Shown piece by piece: positions 17,554 through 26,868 of a stretch of 50,090 nucleotides of DNA. The stretch's first letter is position 1. Every line of letters begins with the position of its first letter. Source of the stretch: Parasutterella secunda (lineage in GTDB: Bacteria > Pseudomonadota > Gammaproteobacteria > Burkholderiales > Burkholderiaceae_F); the NCBI RefSeq assembly GCF_016901835.1, contig NZ_JACJKX010000015.1, positions 1 through 50,090 on the forward strand, written 5' to 3'. The notes under the pieces were generated by a model. It saw only the letters and a program-made list of their open reading frames with translations. It was not told the origin of the DNA and did not search any database. A program made the position numbers and the translations under genes.

Positions 17554-18102
17554 ATGCAAGTTGCAAAAGACACATTGGTGACGATCTCAGTCAAAATGTT
17601 TAACCTGCAGGGCGATCTGATGGAATCGGCCGATGACCTGGTGTATTTGCACGGCCACAGCGACATTTTCCCGGTTATTGAAAAGTCGCTCGAAGGGAAA
17701 AAAGCCGGCGACACCGTTACGGTTCAGCTTGAACCCGAAGAAGCGTTCGGTGATTATGATGAAACGGCCCTCATCATTCGACCTGAAACCGATTTTGACG
17801 GCGGAGTGGAAGTGGGCTTAAGTTACACGGAAATCCGTGGAGAAACCTTGGATCGGGTATACCGTGTGACCGATATTGCCGACGGCGTCGTGGTGTTGGA
17901 CGGCAATCATCCGTTGGCCGGTATCGGCCTCAAGTTTGAAATCACTGTTCGCAAAGTTGAACCGGTCAAAAAGGGAATGGAAACTGTCGGCAACGACGAC
18001 GTCGTGGTTCCTTCCTTTTTGCAGGTTTCCGACAAGCCCATGGTCGCCAATGTAGTGGATGACCAAGGCGATGAGGAACTTGTCGGGAAGACGGTACACT
18101 AA
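17554..18102 (+). CDS. FKBP-type peptidyl-prolyl isomerase, SlyD-like
   Basis: This 182-residue cytosolic protein has an FKBP fold interrupted by an IF chaperone domain. The N-terminal FKBP part holds [25 protein letters not shown]. The IF domain spans roughly 70-125 ([10 protein letters not shown] onwards, then [11 protein letters not shown]) and returns to the FKBP strand [10 protein letters not shown]. The C-terminus is an acidic, Val-rich tail without the His/Cys-rich metal-binding tail of E. coli SlyD, so a nickel-delivery role is not supported. Isomerase and chaperone function is inferred from the family. Its TAA stop overlaps the mutS stop on the other strand by two bases. Confidence 0.9.
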   Translation: MQVAKDTLVTISVKMFNLQGDLMESADDLVYLHGHSDIFPVIEKSLEGKKAGDTVTVQLEPEEAFGDYDETALIIRPETDFDGGVEVGLSYTEIRGETLDRVYRVTDIADGVVVLDGNHPLAGIGLKFEITVRKVEPVKKGMETVGNDDVVVPSFLQVSDKPMVANVVDDQGDEELVGKTVH

Positions 18103-20726
18103 TTGGTCAGCACTTCGTGAGCCTTGTCCTTGAGATCGTATAAGAGATCCAGGGCTTGGCGGGGAGTGAGTTGGTCAATATCGAGGGCTTCGATTTCCTC
18201 ACAAAGCGCTTGAGTTCTGTCGGGCTCGGGCGCTTTTTCATCGGGCATCTCAACGTTGTTGTCGGCAAAAAGATCCAACTGTTCATTAATCTGACTTTTT
18301 TCCTGCAACTCATTGAGCATTTTTCGAGCCCGGCGAATGACCGAATTGGGAACGCCGGCTAATTGGGCGACCGCAATACCGTAGCTTTGATTGGCAGGGC
18401 CCTCCTGGACTTCGTGCAAGAATACGATTCGATTTTTATTTTCTGCCGCCGCCACATGAACATTGGCCACCTCAGGAGCGGTCTGCTCCAGTTTGGTGAG
18501 TTCAAAGTAGTGTGTAGCAAAAAGCGTGAAGCTCTTTTTAACCAAAGCCAGTTCGTGAGCAATGGCCGCCGCCAGACTTAAACCGTCAAAAGTCGAAGTT
18601 CCGCGGCCGATTTCATCCATCAGTACAAGGCTGCGATCCGTGGCCTGATGCAAAATGGCGGCTGCTTCGGTCATTTCGACCATGAATGTCGATCGACCTC
18701 GAGCCAAATCATCGCTTGCACCGATGCGGGTCAGGATTCGGTCGACAGGGCCGATTTTGGCGCTCGTTGCCGGTACAAAGCTGCCGATGTAGGTGAGCAG
18801 CACGATAAGGGCAATGGAGCGCATATAGGTTGACTTACCGCCCATGTTCGGACCGGTAATAACCAAAAGGCGTCTGCCCGGTATCAAATGGCAGTCGTTG
18901 GGGGTGTAGCTTTCAATGGCATCTTCTACAACAGGGTGACGGGCGCCGACAATTTCAATGCCGGGCGCAGCTTCAAGCTGAGGACGTACCCAGTTGGCCC
19001 GAGCCGCATGAAAAGCAAAAGAGCTCAACACATCTATTGCAGCAACCGCAGCGGCCGCTTTTTGAAGAGCGGGCACAAAGGAGTCGGCAAACTCAAGCAA
19101 CTCCGTGTAAAGCGATTTTTGCAGTGCCTGGGAACGCTCTTGGGCGGAGAGGGCTTTATCCTCATACTCTTTTAATTCCGGCGTGATGTAGCGCTCGGTA
19201 TTTTTAAGCGTTTGCTTTCTGTGGTAGTGCAGAGGTACACGCTCGGCCTGGCCTCTGGAAATTTCAATGAAAAAGCCCTGAACTTTGTTGTACTGAACAC
19301 GAAGCGTGGCAATGCCTGTGGCTTGACGCTCCCGAATTTCCATTTGGGTTAAAAATTCGCCCACATTGTCGCGCAACTCGCGAAGCGTGGCCAGTTCTTC
19401 GTTATAGGAACTGGCAATCACATCACCGTCACGCAAAAGCACGGCCGGGTCAGGCAGGAGTGCCGCGTGCAGTTTTTCGTACAGTGCGGGATCAATAACC
19501 AATTCGCCTACCTTTTCTTCAATAAGCGGATCGTCAACGGTGATTAATTCCTGAGCAATCTGTGCCAGAAGAGGTAAAGCATCGCGAAGGGCAGCAAGCT
19601 CCTTGGGGCGAATCGTGCGCATGGCAATTCGTGTCGCCAGACGCTCAAAATCGGGAACGGTTTTAAGCTTTTCCCGAGTGCTTTCCCGAAGATGCTCGGC
19701 AATCAGAAAACTTTCGACCGCCTGATGACGACTGCTTACCGTTCGGGTATCTCTTAACGGGTTATGAATCCACTGACGCAAGAGGCGCGAGCCCATGCTC
19801 GTCTTACATTGATCAAGCAATGAAAAAAGGGTCGGACCGTCATCGCCTCTGAGGGTTTGGGTGAGTTCCAGGTTTCGGCGGCTGGCCGAATCCATGCCGA
19901 CAAACTGGCTTTGAACTTCCAACACAGGGGGCAAAAGATGCGGGATGGCTTCGCATTGTGTGTTTTCGGCGTAGGTGAGCAAGGCGCCCGCAGCACTGAC
20001 GGCATCGGGTACATCATCAAGCCCCCAGGCGGTGAGCTCCTGCACCTGAAACTGATGCTTTAATTTCGCTGTGCCGTGCTCAACTGAAAAATGCCATTTG
20101 GGCAACGGGGTGACAGCAGCAGCCGGTCGTAGCTCATCGATTGTTTCTTTGAAGTCCTCCGGCACCAGAATTTCGGTCGGCGCAATACGCGTGAGTTCGG
20201 AGGGGAGTTCTTCAATACTGGTATTGGCTACGTGAAAGTGCCCGTTACTGAGTACGAGCCACGCCAGACCCAAACGCTTGCCGTGCCGACCGGCCGGAGA
20301 AATCGCTAAAAGGGCGGCGTCTTGCTTTTGAGGCAAGAGTTCATTTTCCGTGAGTGTGCCGGGCGTGACAATTCGGGCCAATTCTCTTTCCAAAGGGCCC
20401 TTACTCGGATCGCCGATTTGCTCGCAAATGGCAACCGACACTCCCTGTTTGACCAAACGGGCAAGATATTGCTCAAGCGTTTTTTCCGGCACTCCTGCCA
20501 TCGGAATGGGGTTGCCCTGAGCATCGGTTCCGCGGGAAGTCAGTGTGATTCCCAATAGTTTGTTGGCTCTGACAGCGTCATCGAAAAATGTTTCGTAAAA
20601 GTCCCCCATCCGGTAGAGCACCAAGGTTTCCGGATGCTGGGCTTTGATTTCCAGAAAACGCCGAATGGCCGGTGTATGACCGGCCAGAGGATCGTTGGTA
20701 TTTTGAGCGTTTTTATTGGTAGCCAT
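18099..20726 (-). CDS. mutS: DNA mismatch repair protein MutS
   Basis: MutS recognises mismatches and small loops and starts methyl-directed or MutL-dependent repair. It has 875 residues, the normal size. The mismatch-wedge motif is F43-Y44-E45 (GDFYETF). The connector, lever and clamp domains follow, then the ATPase with Walker [10 protein letters not shown] (625-633), Walker [17 protein letters not shown] and [10 protein letters not shown]-terminal helix-turn-helix/tetramerisation region ends the protein. It begins 23 bases after suhB and is probably cotranscribed. Its 3' end is convergent with the SlyD-like gene, with overlapping stop codons and no terminator between. Confidence 0.98.
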   Translation of the reverse strand: MATNKNAQNTNDPLAGHTPAIRRFLEIKAQHPETLVLYRMGDFYETFFDDAVRANKLLGITLTSRGTDAQGNPIPMAGVPEKTLEQYLARLVKQGVSVAICEQIGDPSKGPLERELARIVTPGTLTENELLPQKQDAALLAISPAGRHGKRLGLAWLVLSNGHFHVANTSIEELPSELTRIAPTEILVPEDFKETIDELRPAAAVTPLPKWHFSVEHGTAKLKHQFQVQELTAWGLDDVPDAVSAAGALLTYAENTQCEAIPHLLPPVLEVQSQFVGMDSASRRNLELTQTLRGDDGPTLFSLLDQCKTSMGSRLLRQWIHNPLRDTRTVSSRHQAVESFLIAEHLRESTREKLKTVPDFERLATRIAMRTIRPKELAALRDALPLLAQIAQELITVDDPLIEEKVGELVIDPALYEKLHAALLPDPAVLLRDGDVIASSYNEELATLRELRDNVGEFLTQMEIRERQATGIATLRVQYNKVQGFFIEISRGQAERVPLHYHRKQTLKNTERYITPELKEYEDKALSAQERSQALQKSLYTELLEFADSFVPALQKAAAAVAAIDVLSSFAFHAARANWVRPQLEAAPGIEIVGARHPVVEDAIESYTPNDCHLIPGRRLLVITGPNMGGKSTYMRSIALIVLLTYIGSFVPATSAKIGPVDRILTRIGASDDLARGRSTFMVEMTEAAAILHQATDRSLVLMDEIGRGTSTFDGLSLAAAIAHELALVKKSFTLFATHYFELTKLEQTAPEVANVHVAAAENKNRIVFLHEVQEGPANQSYGIAVAQLAGVPNSVIRRARKMLNELQEKSQINEQLDLFADNNVEMPDEKAPEPDRTQALCEEIEALDIDQLTPRQALDLLYDLKDKAHEVLTN

Positions 20727-20749
20727 CAGAGTCTGAATCGATCGTTCGA

Positions 20750-21550
20750 TTATCGGATGTCGCCGTAATTTTTATTGACGACAGCGAGCAACTGGCCGAA
20801 CACTTTTGGTGTACCGGCGATAATTTGGCCGTTGGTCAGATAATCGGCTTCACCCTTGAAGTCAGTGACAAGGCCGCCTGCTTCCAACACGAGTAAAGAG
20901 CCCGCAGCAATATCCCAGGGTTTGAGATTGGGTTCCCAGAAGGCGTCTAAGCGACCAGCCGCTACATAAGCGAGGTCAAGCGAAGCGGCGCCGGCGCGGC
21001 GAATGCCGCTCGTCGTTTTGGCCAACTGAGAGAAAACCTTCATGTACGCTTCAACGTCGTCAGACTTGCGGAAGGGGAAACCGGCTCCCACCAAAGAGTC
21101 CGCAAGCGACACTCGCTTGGTGACACGAATGCGGCGTCCGTTTAAGAAAGCTCCCACTCCGCGGGTCGCCGTGAAAATCTCGTTTTTAACCGGATCGGCA
21201 ACAACGGCTTCGATAATTTCATTTTCGCGTTTCAAAGCGATGGAAACCGCGTACTGCGGGAAGCCGTGCAGGAAGTTGGTCGTGCCGTCAAGCGGATCGA
21301 TGATCCACTGAAAGTCGCTTTTTTCAGGTCCCGTGACTCCGTTTTCTTCACCAAGAATCTGATGCGTGGGATAGGCTTCGCGCAAGATTTCAACAATCGT
21401 GCGTTCGCAAGCGACATCCACTTCGCTGACGAAATCGGAGTGACCCTTTTTGTGTACTTCCAAACCGGAGAGGTTGTCAACAGCACGGTTTAAGATGGTG
21501 CAGGCGGCGCGAGCAGCCTTCATGGCCGTGTTGAGCATAGGAGATGCCAT
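20750..21550 (-). CDS. suhB: Inositol-1-monophosphatase family protein SuhB
   Basis: This 266-residue Mg2+-dependent phosphatase belongs to the FIG superfamily. Motifs are LGEEN (67-71), the signature [13 protein letters not shown] (84-96), and a C-terminal [15 protein letters not shown]. In E. coli SuhB is also part of the rRNA transcription antitermination complex, so either role is possible here. It shares a 96-base divergent promoter region with trmJ, a conserved betaproteobacterial arrangement, and precedes mutS. Confidence 0.93.
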   Translation of the reverse strand: MASPMLNTAMKAARAACTILNRAVDNLSGLEVHKKGHSDFVSEVDVACERTIVEILREAYPTHQILGEENGVTGPEKSDFQWIIDPLDGTTNFLHGFPQYAVSIALKRENEIIEAVVADPVKNEIFTATRGVGAFLNGRRIRVTKRVSLADSLVGAGFPFRKSDDVEAYMKVFSQLAKTTSGIRRAGAASLDLAYVAAGRLDAFWEPNLKPWDIAAGSLLVLEAGGLVTDFKGEADYLTNGQIIAGTPKVFGQLLAVVNKNYGDIR

Positions 21551-21646
21551 TGTCGGAATCCTTATTAATAAGTTTGAGTCAGTTACGAGATAACTACGTG
21601 TAGAATCTGGTTATTTTAATGATTTTTGGCCCTTTAGCTTGTAAAA

Positions 21647-22444
21647 ATGTCAACCTCCGCCCTTGCCCCACATGTTTCATTTATTCTTGTCGAACCGGCG
21701 CATCCCGGCAATATCGGATCGGCCGCCAGGGCGATAAAAACCATGGGGTTTAGAGATCTGCGGGTGGTCAGTCCATGGGAGAGTGATTACCGCGATCACC
21801 CGGAGGCCATTGCCTATGCAACGAGTAGCGTCGACGTTTTAGCTGCCAGCCGATCTTATCCTTCACTTATTGAGGCCCTTGAGGGAGTGAATTTTGCTTG
21901 GGCAATGTCGGGTTACGACCGTGAGTTCGGCCCTGCAATCGAACCGGTCAGAGTGGTGGCTCAAAAAGCCGAGCAATTTATCAAAGAAGGACAGGGCAAT
22001 ATCGCCTTTGTTTTCGGCTGCGAGCGCACAGGCCTGTCCAATGAGCAGATGGCTCTTTGTCAGGGATGCGCAGCCATACCGGCCGATCCCGAGTGTACGA
22101 GCTTGAATTTATCGCAGGCAGTTCAGATTATGGCCTATGAACTGCACATGGCGATCATGGATCAGACCAAAACCCATGATGGACTTTATGATTGGCAGGA
22201 GCGGTTTGCCGGTGAAAAATTGGCAGGCCCTCAAGCCGTCGAGGGTTTTCTGAATCATTTCGAAAAAGCAATGATTCATTGCGGAGTGCTTGATCCGAAA
22301 GAACCTAAGCTTTTTATGCCGAGAGTCAGAAGACTTTTTTCGCGTACTCTATTGACTCAACCTGAAGTCGATCTCCTCAGAGGAGTCTGTTCCCAGATTA
22401 TTTCCCCGAAAAATGAAAGGGCGGGCCGTAAGTGTAAAAAATAG
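21647..22444 (+). CDS. trmJ: tRNA (cytidine/uridine-2'-O-)-methyltransferase TrmJ
   Basis: This SPOUT-fold, AdoMet-dependent enzyme methylates the 2'-O of position 32 in tRNA anticodon loops. It has 265 residues. Knot motifs are PGNIGSAARAIKTMG (20-34), FVFGCERTGLSNEQ (121-134) and the AdoMet loop TSLNLSQAVQIMAYEL (151-166). A C-terminal helical extension with MPRVRRLFSRT is typical of TrmJ and separates it from TrmL. It is divergent from suhB. Confidence 0.92.
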   Translation: MSTSALAPHVSFILVEPAHPGNIGSAARAIKTMGFRDLRVVSPWESDYRDHPEAIAYATSSVDVLAASRSYPSLIEALEGVNFAWAMSGYDREFGPAIEPVRVVAQKAEQFIKEGQGNIAFVFGCERTGLSNEQMALCQGCAAIPADPECTSLNLSQAVQIMAYELHMAIMDQTKTHDGLYDWQERFAGEKLAGPQAVEGFLNHFEKAMIHCGVLDPKEPKLFMPRVRRLFSRTLLTQPEVDLLRGVCSQIISPKNERAGRKCKK

Positions 22445-22485
22445 GACAGGGAATAGAATAAGCTCATAGAGCTTTCGGAGTTGGT

Positions 22486-25400
22486 ATGCGATTTCGTTTT
22501 TCCCCTCTTGTCGTTGCTGTGTCGCTAGCCTTATCGTTTTCTTCTCAAGTAACGGCCTCACCGACTGATTTAGAGACTGAAGAATACAAAAGCAGCGGCG
22601 CTCTTGACATCATCAAGGCCTCGCAAGCTTATGACCTCGGTTACACGGGGCAGGGCCTGACAATCGGAATTCTTGATACGGCTGTTCGCATTGATCATCC
22701 GGAATTGGCCGGCAAGGCAGAGATGCTGATGAACTCGAGCTCAGGCACTCAGACTTGGGACAACGATAATACTCATGGGTCGCACGTAGCCGGAATTATG
22801 GCAGCTAAACGCGATGGTATCGGCATGCATGGGGTCGCTTTTGATGCAGAGATTTGGTCAGGCGATTTTCTCAATGAGTACACCCCTCTTGATCTGAATC
22901 AGTATTTCGCGACTCATCCGGAAGTCCGCATTTTTAATAACAGTTGGGGATATACCGAGTACATTCCTATGTTTGGAGCCGATGGCAAGGAAAGCTCAAT
23001 AGAGAACTTTGCAGAGATTCTTTCTTCAGACATTGAACTGGTCACTATTGCTGTTCATGCCCACGAACATCCTCGGAGTGTATTTGTCTTTGCAGCCGGA
23101 AATGAAGGAGAGATTGCTCCTGGTTTCACGGCTAACCTGCCGAGGTATCTTAACGTGGGCGATCTGGCTAACTGGATTAATGTAGGCTCGGTCAATGCCA
23201 ATAACGGCTGCATAACGACAGGAGAAAATGGGGAACTTATCTTAAATTCCGGTGGCATTCCCTGGTTTACGAATCTCTCTAAGGGTGCAGAACTTTTTAC
23301 GGTGATGGCGCCCGGCAGCAACATTTTCTCCCTTGATGCCGGTACCAACGGTTATATGCTTGATTCCGGAACCAGTATGTCGGCGCCGGTTGTTAGCGGT
23401 GCTCTAGCATTGGTTGCTCAGGCTCACCCATGGATGAACGGCAAGCAGTTGGCTGACGCAGTCCTGACTACGGCAAACAATAGTTTTGAGGCGCCGAAAT
23501 ACGCTATTCAGTACAGAACAGCCGGTTTTAATCCGTCCAAAGGTGATTTCGGCACGATAAGCCTCGTGATTATCGCCGATAACAAGGAGCAAGCCGATAA
23601 ATTTAGAGAAAACGGCACCGATATTGACGGAACACTCATAACGATCAATGCAGACAAAGAGAGTGTTCTGGCATTGCTTGATCAACAAATCGAGCAGGAT
23701 CCTTCGGCCTGGGTAGGGGGAGCAGACTATGCTCATCAGGCAGTGACAGAAGGCAACTTTGTCATAGAGGTGCTCACTCGTGAAGAGGTTTTCGGTCAAG
23801 GCATTCTTGATGTAGGTAAGGCCGTGCGCGGCCCGGCTAGGCTTGATGCCAACCGCATGACTGCAGACAATGTTCTGGAGGTAGCCGAACTCCAAAAGAC
23901 CTATGCCATAGAAACATTCAACACGCAGGTTTATACATCAGAATTTTCCAACGATATTTCAGAAAGAAAGTGGGATGACCGGTACCACCATGAAGAATAT
24001 CAAACTACGGGTCCCGGCAATAAAAATGCCCAAAGTCTGAAAGATAAATCAGTCGGGCTTTTGAAAACGGGCCCCGGCATGTTGATTCTCAGCGGTTACA
24101 ACACCTATGAGGGAGCAACCATTGTAGAAGAGGGCGTACTTGTCATTGCACAACGTGCCGATACGACTGAGGTTATCTCGGAAGAAGACTCAATGACGAG
24201 CGGCACCTTGCAAAAGAGCTCTGTTGTCGTTCGTGAAAACGGAATACTTTCAGGGGACGGGTTCATTGAACAGGCACTCATCAATAACGGAACGGTGAGG
24301 CCCGGTTGGCGCGGCGATACTTTGACAGTAGGAAACTATACGCAAGGCGATGAGGCAACGCTTGCCATCACTTTTGATGCCGAAGGAAATCATGCCAAAC
24401 TTAAAGTTGAAAACGATGCCACACTGGCGGGAACACTTGTCTTTGTCCCGGAGCGCAATCTTTTCTACCGGTCTGCTCAATATGATCTGGCGGGCAACGT
24501 CATTGAAATTAACGGAAATTCAACCGGAGAGTTGGATTTGACGGCACAAACGGACTCTCCTACGCTGGATGTCTTTTTAATAACATCGGGTAATGACTAT
24601 TTTGTTGCCGTTGACCGACCCTCTGATGCGTACAGCCAATGGGCTCAAAATTCAGCTCAGGCTGGTCTTGGTAATGCTTTAAGTGCGATCGCTCAAAATA
24701 GTTCAACAGACATGCAGGCCTTGATTTCTGCCATTGATTGGTCAGGAGCAGACGGTAGTGGTGTGACTCGTGCTTTGAACGTTTTAGGTCCGGGAGCTTT
24801 TGCTGAAGCCGCACGCTCAGGCCTCATTGAGCAAAGTGAATTTAATGTTTCAATCCTTTCGCACATGCTAAATGCTCGGTTTGAGTCGAGCCGTTCACCC
24901 GTTGCAGGCGACGCTTTTTGGGTGATGCCTTATCGAACGGATGCCCGTGAGGACAGTACGGGCTATGGTCTTATGGCCGGATTTGACACCACTTTGCAGC
25001 AAGGTCTGACGCTCGGCGGTCATCTTATCGTTTCAGAGAGCGAAACTGAAATGAATGAGTTGGGAGGAACTGACTTTGAAAGTAAGGGCGTTCATCTTGG
25101 AGCTCAGATGCTTTATGGTCCCCGAGATTGGAGAGGTGCTTATGTGGCCGGCGGCCTTCGGTTTGGTCTGCAAGACGCAGAGATGAATCGTGATGTAACC
25201 TTCCCGGGATATTCTTCGCGCTTTAAAACCGATTGGACTCAGGTTTCAGGCAGCACTTTTTTGGCAGCCGGTAAAGATTGGACACGGATGATAGACGATA
25301 CAGCAATAGCCGTTGGGCCTGTAGCTTGGGCCGAATACAGTTTTGTCAGACGTCCGAGTGTGACTGAAAAAGAAGCGAGTGCTGCAGCGTTGCATACAAA

Positions 25401-25743
25401 AGCCCAGACATATGATTCTTTGCTGCTTTCTGCAGGCTTCAGAGCTTCACTGAGTGCACTTTCAGATGATCGCCATTCTGTCGGAACCGCTCAATTCTTA
25501 ACCGCTTGGCGCTACGAGGTGCTTGACGCAGCCTATCGAACCGAGGCTAACTTTGTGGGATATGGTGCCAACAGATTTGTCGGCGAGTCGGAAAAACGTG
25601 ATAAGGATGCGCTTTTGGTACAGATGGGGCTGCATTTGTCTGTAGATGAAAAATTCCAAGCCAATCTCGATGTCGGCAGTGAATTTTTCACAGACGATCA
25701 CTCCGGAGTTAATTTGGGATTGAAGTTGGGATGGATGTTCTAG
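22486..25743 (+). CDS. Autotransporter with S8 subtilisin-like serine protease passenger
   Basis: This 1085-residue type Va secreted protein has a Sec signal peptide at about 1-25 (MRFRFSPLVVAVSLALSFSS then QVTA). The subtilase domain (about 40-330 plus a C-terminal extension to about 465) has the full triad D64 (GILDTAV), H97 (NTHGSHVAG) and S297 (SGTSMSAP), and oxyanion N206 (AAGNEG). An autotransporter-associated repeat is seen at about 523-560 (LLKTGPGMLILSGYNTYEGA), part of the beta-helix. A C-terminal 12-strand barrel (about 805-1085) ends in the outer-membrane signature WMF. The enzyme is intact by sequence and probably acts at the cell surface, or is released, on host or dietary protein. 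The ATG at 22486 has a CGGAG ribosome site. It lies alone beside the tRNA-Ser region. Confidence 0.94.
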   Translation: MRFRFSPLVVAVSLALSFSSQVTASPTDLETEEYKSSGALDIIKASQAYDLGYTGQGLTIGILDTAVRIDHPELAGKAEMLMNSSSGTQTWDNDNTHGSHVAGIMAAKRDGIGMHGVAFDAEIWSGDFLNEYTPLDLNQYFATHPEVRIFNNSWGYTEYIPMFGADGKESSIENFAEILSSDIELVTIAVHAHEHPRSVFVFAAGNEGEIAPGFTANLPRYLNVGDLANWINVGSVNANNGCITTGENGELILNSGGIPWFTNLSKGAELFTVMAPGSNIFSLDAGTNGYMLDSGTSMSAPVVSGALALVAQAHPWMNGKQLADAVLTTANNSFEAPKYAIQYRTAGFNPSKGDFGTISLVIIADNKEQADKFRENGTDIDGTLITINADKESVLALLDQQIEQDPSAWVGGADYAHQAVTEGNFVIEVLTREEVFGQGILDVGKAVRGPARLDANRMTADNVLEVAELQKTYAIETFNTQVYTSEFSNDISERKWDDRYHHEEYQTTGPGNKNAQSLKDKSVGLLKTGPGMLILSGYNTYEGATIVEEGVLVIAQRADTTEVISEEDSMTSGTLQKSSVVVRENGILSGDGFIEQALINNGTVRPGWRGDTLTVGNYTQGDEATLAITFDAEGNHAKLKVENDATLAGTLVFVPERNLFYRSAQYDLAGNVIEINGNSTGELDLTAQTDSPTLDVFLITSGNDYFVAVDRPSDAYSQWAQNSAQAGLGNALSAIAQNSSTDMQALISAIDWSGADGSGVTRALNVLGPGAFAEAARSGLIEQSEFNVSILSHMLNARFESSRSPVAGDAFWVMPYRTDAREDSTGYGLMAGFDTTLQQGLTLGGHLIVSESETEMNELGGTDFESKGVHLGAQMLYGPRDWRGAYVAGGLRFGLQDAEMNRDVTFPGYSSRFKTDWTQVSGSTFLAAGKDWTRMIDDTAIAVGPVAWAEYSFVRRPSVTEKEASAAALHTKAQTYDSLLLSAGFRASLSALSDDRHSVGTAQFLTAWRYEVLDAAYRTEANFVGYGANRFVGESEKRDKDALLVQMGLHLSVDEKFQANLDVGSEFFTDDHSGVNLGLKLGWMF

Positions 25744-25755
25744 CCGATAAGTCGG

Positions 25756-25777
25756 TGGCGGGAAAAGGGATTCGAAC
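25756..25777 (-). repeat. Decayed tRNA 3'-end-like sequence (possible att remnant)
   Basis: TGGCGGGAAAAGGGATTCGA plus AC resembles the 3' end of the neighbouring tRNA-Ser (25969-25992) in the same orientation: CCA end, discriminator G, and the T-loop TTCGAA. The match is about 20 of 24 positions allowing a 2-base gap. The 5' side of the T-stem does not pair, so it is not a working tRNA. This is what a tyrosine-integrase attachment site leaves behind, but no integrase gene is present. Confidence 0.45.
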
Positions 25778-25830
25778 TAAAAGATTCAATTTTGCCCCCT
25801 AATTTACCCACAAATGTTATGCGACAAAAC

Positions 25831-25880
25831 GAGAAAAATTGAGAATTCTTGAGAAAATTTGAGAATTTTTGAGAAAATCA
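25831..25880 (+). repeat. Five 10-bp tandem repeats, GAGAA-[AT]-rich
   Basis: Five consecutive units read GAGAAAAATT, GAGAATTCTT, GAGAAAATTT, GAGAATTTTT and GAGAAAATCA. They can also be seen as a 20-bp unit repeated twice plus a half. The period is about one helical turn with phased A/T tracts, so the DNA is probably curved. It could be a recombinase-binding or replication-like element, or just a slippage product. Confidence 0.7.
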
Positions 25881-25968
25881 AAATCGAGCTGCAAAGCCTG
25901 AAAATAAACGCATTCAGAGGGATTGGTTTGATTTTTAAGGGGATTTTGAGAAATGTGAGGATAAAAAA

Positions 25969-26061
25969 TGGCGGAGAAGGGGGGATTCGAACCCCCGAAG
26001 CCCGTTTTGCGAGCTTGCACCCTTAGCAGGGGTGTGCCTTCAGCCTCTCGGCCACTTCTCC
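25969..26061 (-). tRNA. tRNA-Ser(GCT)
   Basis: Read on the minus strand this is a 93-nt class II tRNA. The acceptor is GGAGAAG, and the D-arm has GGCCGAGAGGCTGAAGGC, the serine hallmark. Anticodon GCT lies at 26025-26027 in loop CTGCTAA. A long variable arm follows, then T-arm GGGGGTTCGAATCCCCC, discriminator G and encoded CCA. It reads AGC and AGT codons. Serine tRNAs are frequent integration targets. Confidence 0.96.
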
Positions 26062-26165
26062 GCACACACTGAGTATTGCTCAGTAAGAATGCGGATTTTA
26101 TAAGATTTAAATTTGTTTTTCAACTGTTTTTCTAATTCCTGATTTTCTTGAGTCTAGTCCTCAAG

Positions 26166-26708
26166 TTAAATCACGGTTGTACACCTAACAATTAGCCACA
26201 CACATCCGATAACTATAGCGACGGCTAAAATACTTCTGGCCACTTGAAATGGTTTCGTGAGTTTCGGACGAACGATCGGTTTAGGAATGTAATCCGGTGA
26301 GCAATAGGTCTCAGAGAGAAATTGTTCCCATGCTTTCAAATCCAAGCGAATCAGGCTTCTTTTGCCGTCACGAAAGTGCACATCAACAATTTTGTATCCG
26401 TCGTTGCGGTTTTTGGCCGTAGCGGCGCCCGCTACACCTCCGACATTACCGAAAACCATTTGACCGACTCCGCCTCTGAACATGGCACTGAAGACGTCTT
26501 TCTGAACATCGTCAATCGAATCAATCAGCTGATAGCTTTCGACAAAGTCCTTGTTTAACGGTTTGAAGTTGTCGCTACGGACGGTTCGATAACCTTTCGC
26601 TTCTATTTCCTTCTGAATTCGACAGGTTTCGAGAAGAGGCAATTTGATTTCGTTGAAAGATATCTGGCAGCCTTCATAATCTCCGGCTAGCACTGCGTTA
26701 ATACTCAT
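26166..26708 (-). CDS. Small protein of unknown function with glycine-rich segment and C-terminal membrane anchor
   Basis: This 180-residue protein is not assigned to a named family. From the ATG at 26708 (GGAG ribosome site) it begins MSINAVLAGDYEGCQISF. A middle Gly-rich, zipper-like segment (about 78-97, MFRGGVGQMVFGNVGGVAGA) precedes a beta-type stretch (YKIVDVHFRDGKRSLIRLD). A single transmembrane helix lies near the C-terminus (about 155-175), so the bulk may face the cytoplasm. A longer frame from a TTG at 26720 is less likely. Similar short proteins with a GxxG segment and a DGK(R/K)SLI motif occur as orphans in gut bacteria. It sits alone between tRNA-Ser and the DmpA gene. Confidence 0.75.
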   Translation of the reverse strand: MSINAVLAGDYEGCQISFNEIKLPLLETCRIQKEIEAKGYRTVRSDNFKPLNKDFVESYQLIDSIDDVQKDVFSAMFRGGVGQMVFGNVGGVAGAATAKNRNDGYKIVDVHFRDGKRSLIRLDLKAWEQFLSETYCSPDYIPKPIVRPKLTKPFQVARSILAVAIVIGCVWLIVRCTTVI

Positions 26709-26790
26709 TTCCGACTCCAATAGGTCCTTTGTTTCAGATATTAAACCATAGCATTAATGCCCATCGTCTTCTCAATGCTGGAAACTTAAT

Positions 26791-26822
26791 AAAAAACCTC
26801 TCGAATAACCCGAGAGGCTTTC
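26791..26822 (-). terminator. Rho-independent terminator of the P1 peptidase gene
   Basis: CCTCTCG (26797-26803) pairs with CGAGAGG (26811-26817) across a 7-nt loop. On the minus strand the stem is followed by six T's. It lies about 50 bases past the stop of the P1 peptidase gene. Confidence 0.85.
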
Positions 26823-26868
26823 AGATGGTCAATTTGTCTGACTAGATAGTCGGAATTGAGTTGGCGCT

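Larger units (their letters stand above)
25744..25968. other. Noncoding stretch with tRNA-3'-end-like remnant and short tandem repeats
   Basis: No gene is seen here. It holds a tRNA-like 3' fragment (25756-25777), an AATTTACCCACAAAT stretch (about 25801-25815), five 10-bp repeats (25831-25880) and A+T-rich sequence up to tRNA-Ser. The parts are described separately. The whole looks like a scar from integration and deletion. Confidence 0.5.

Noticed and set aside
25831-25880. Short repeats as a second CRISPR array
   Set aside because: Units are 10 bases with no unique spacers between them, so they are simple tandem repeats.
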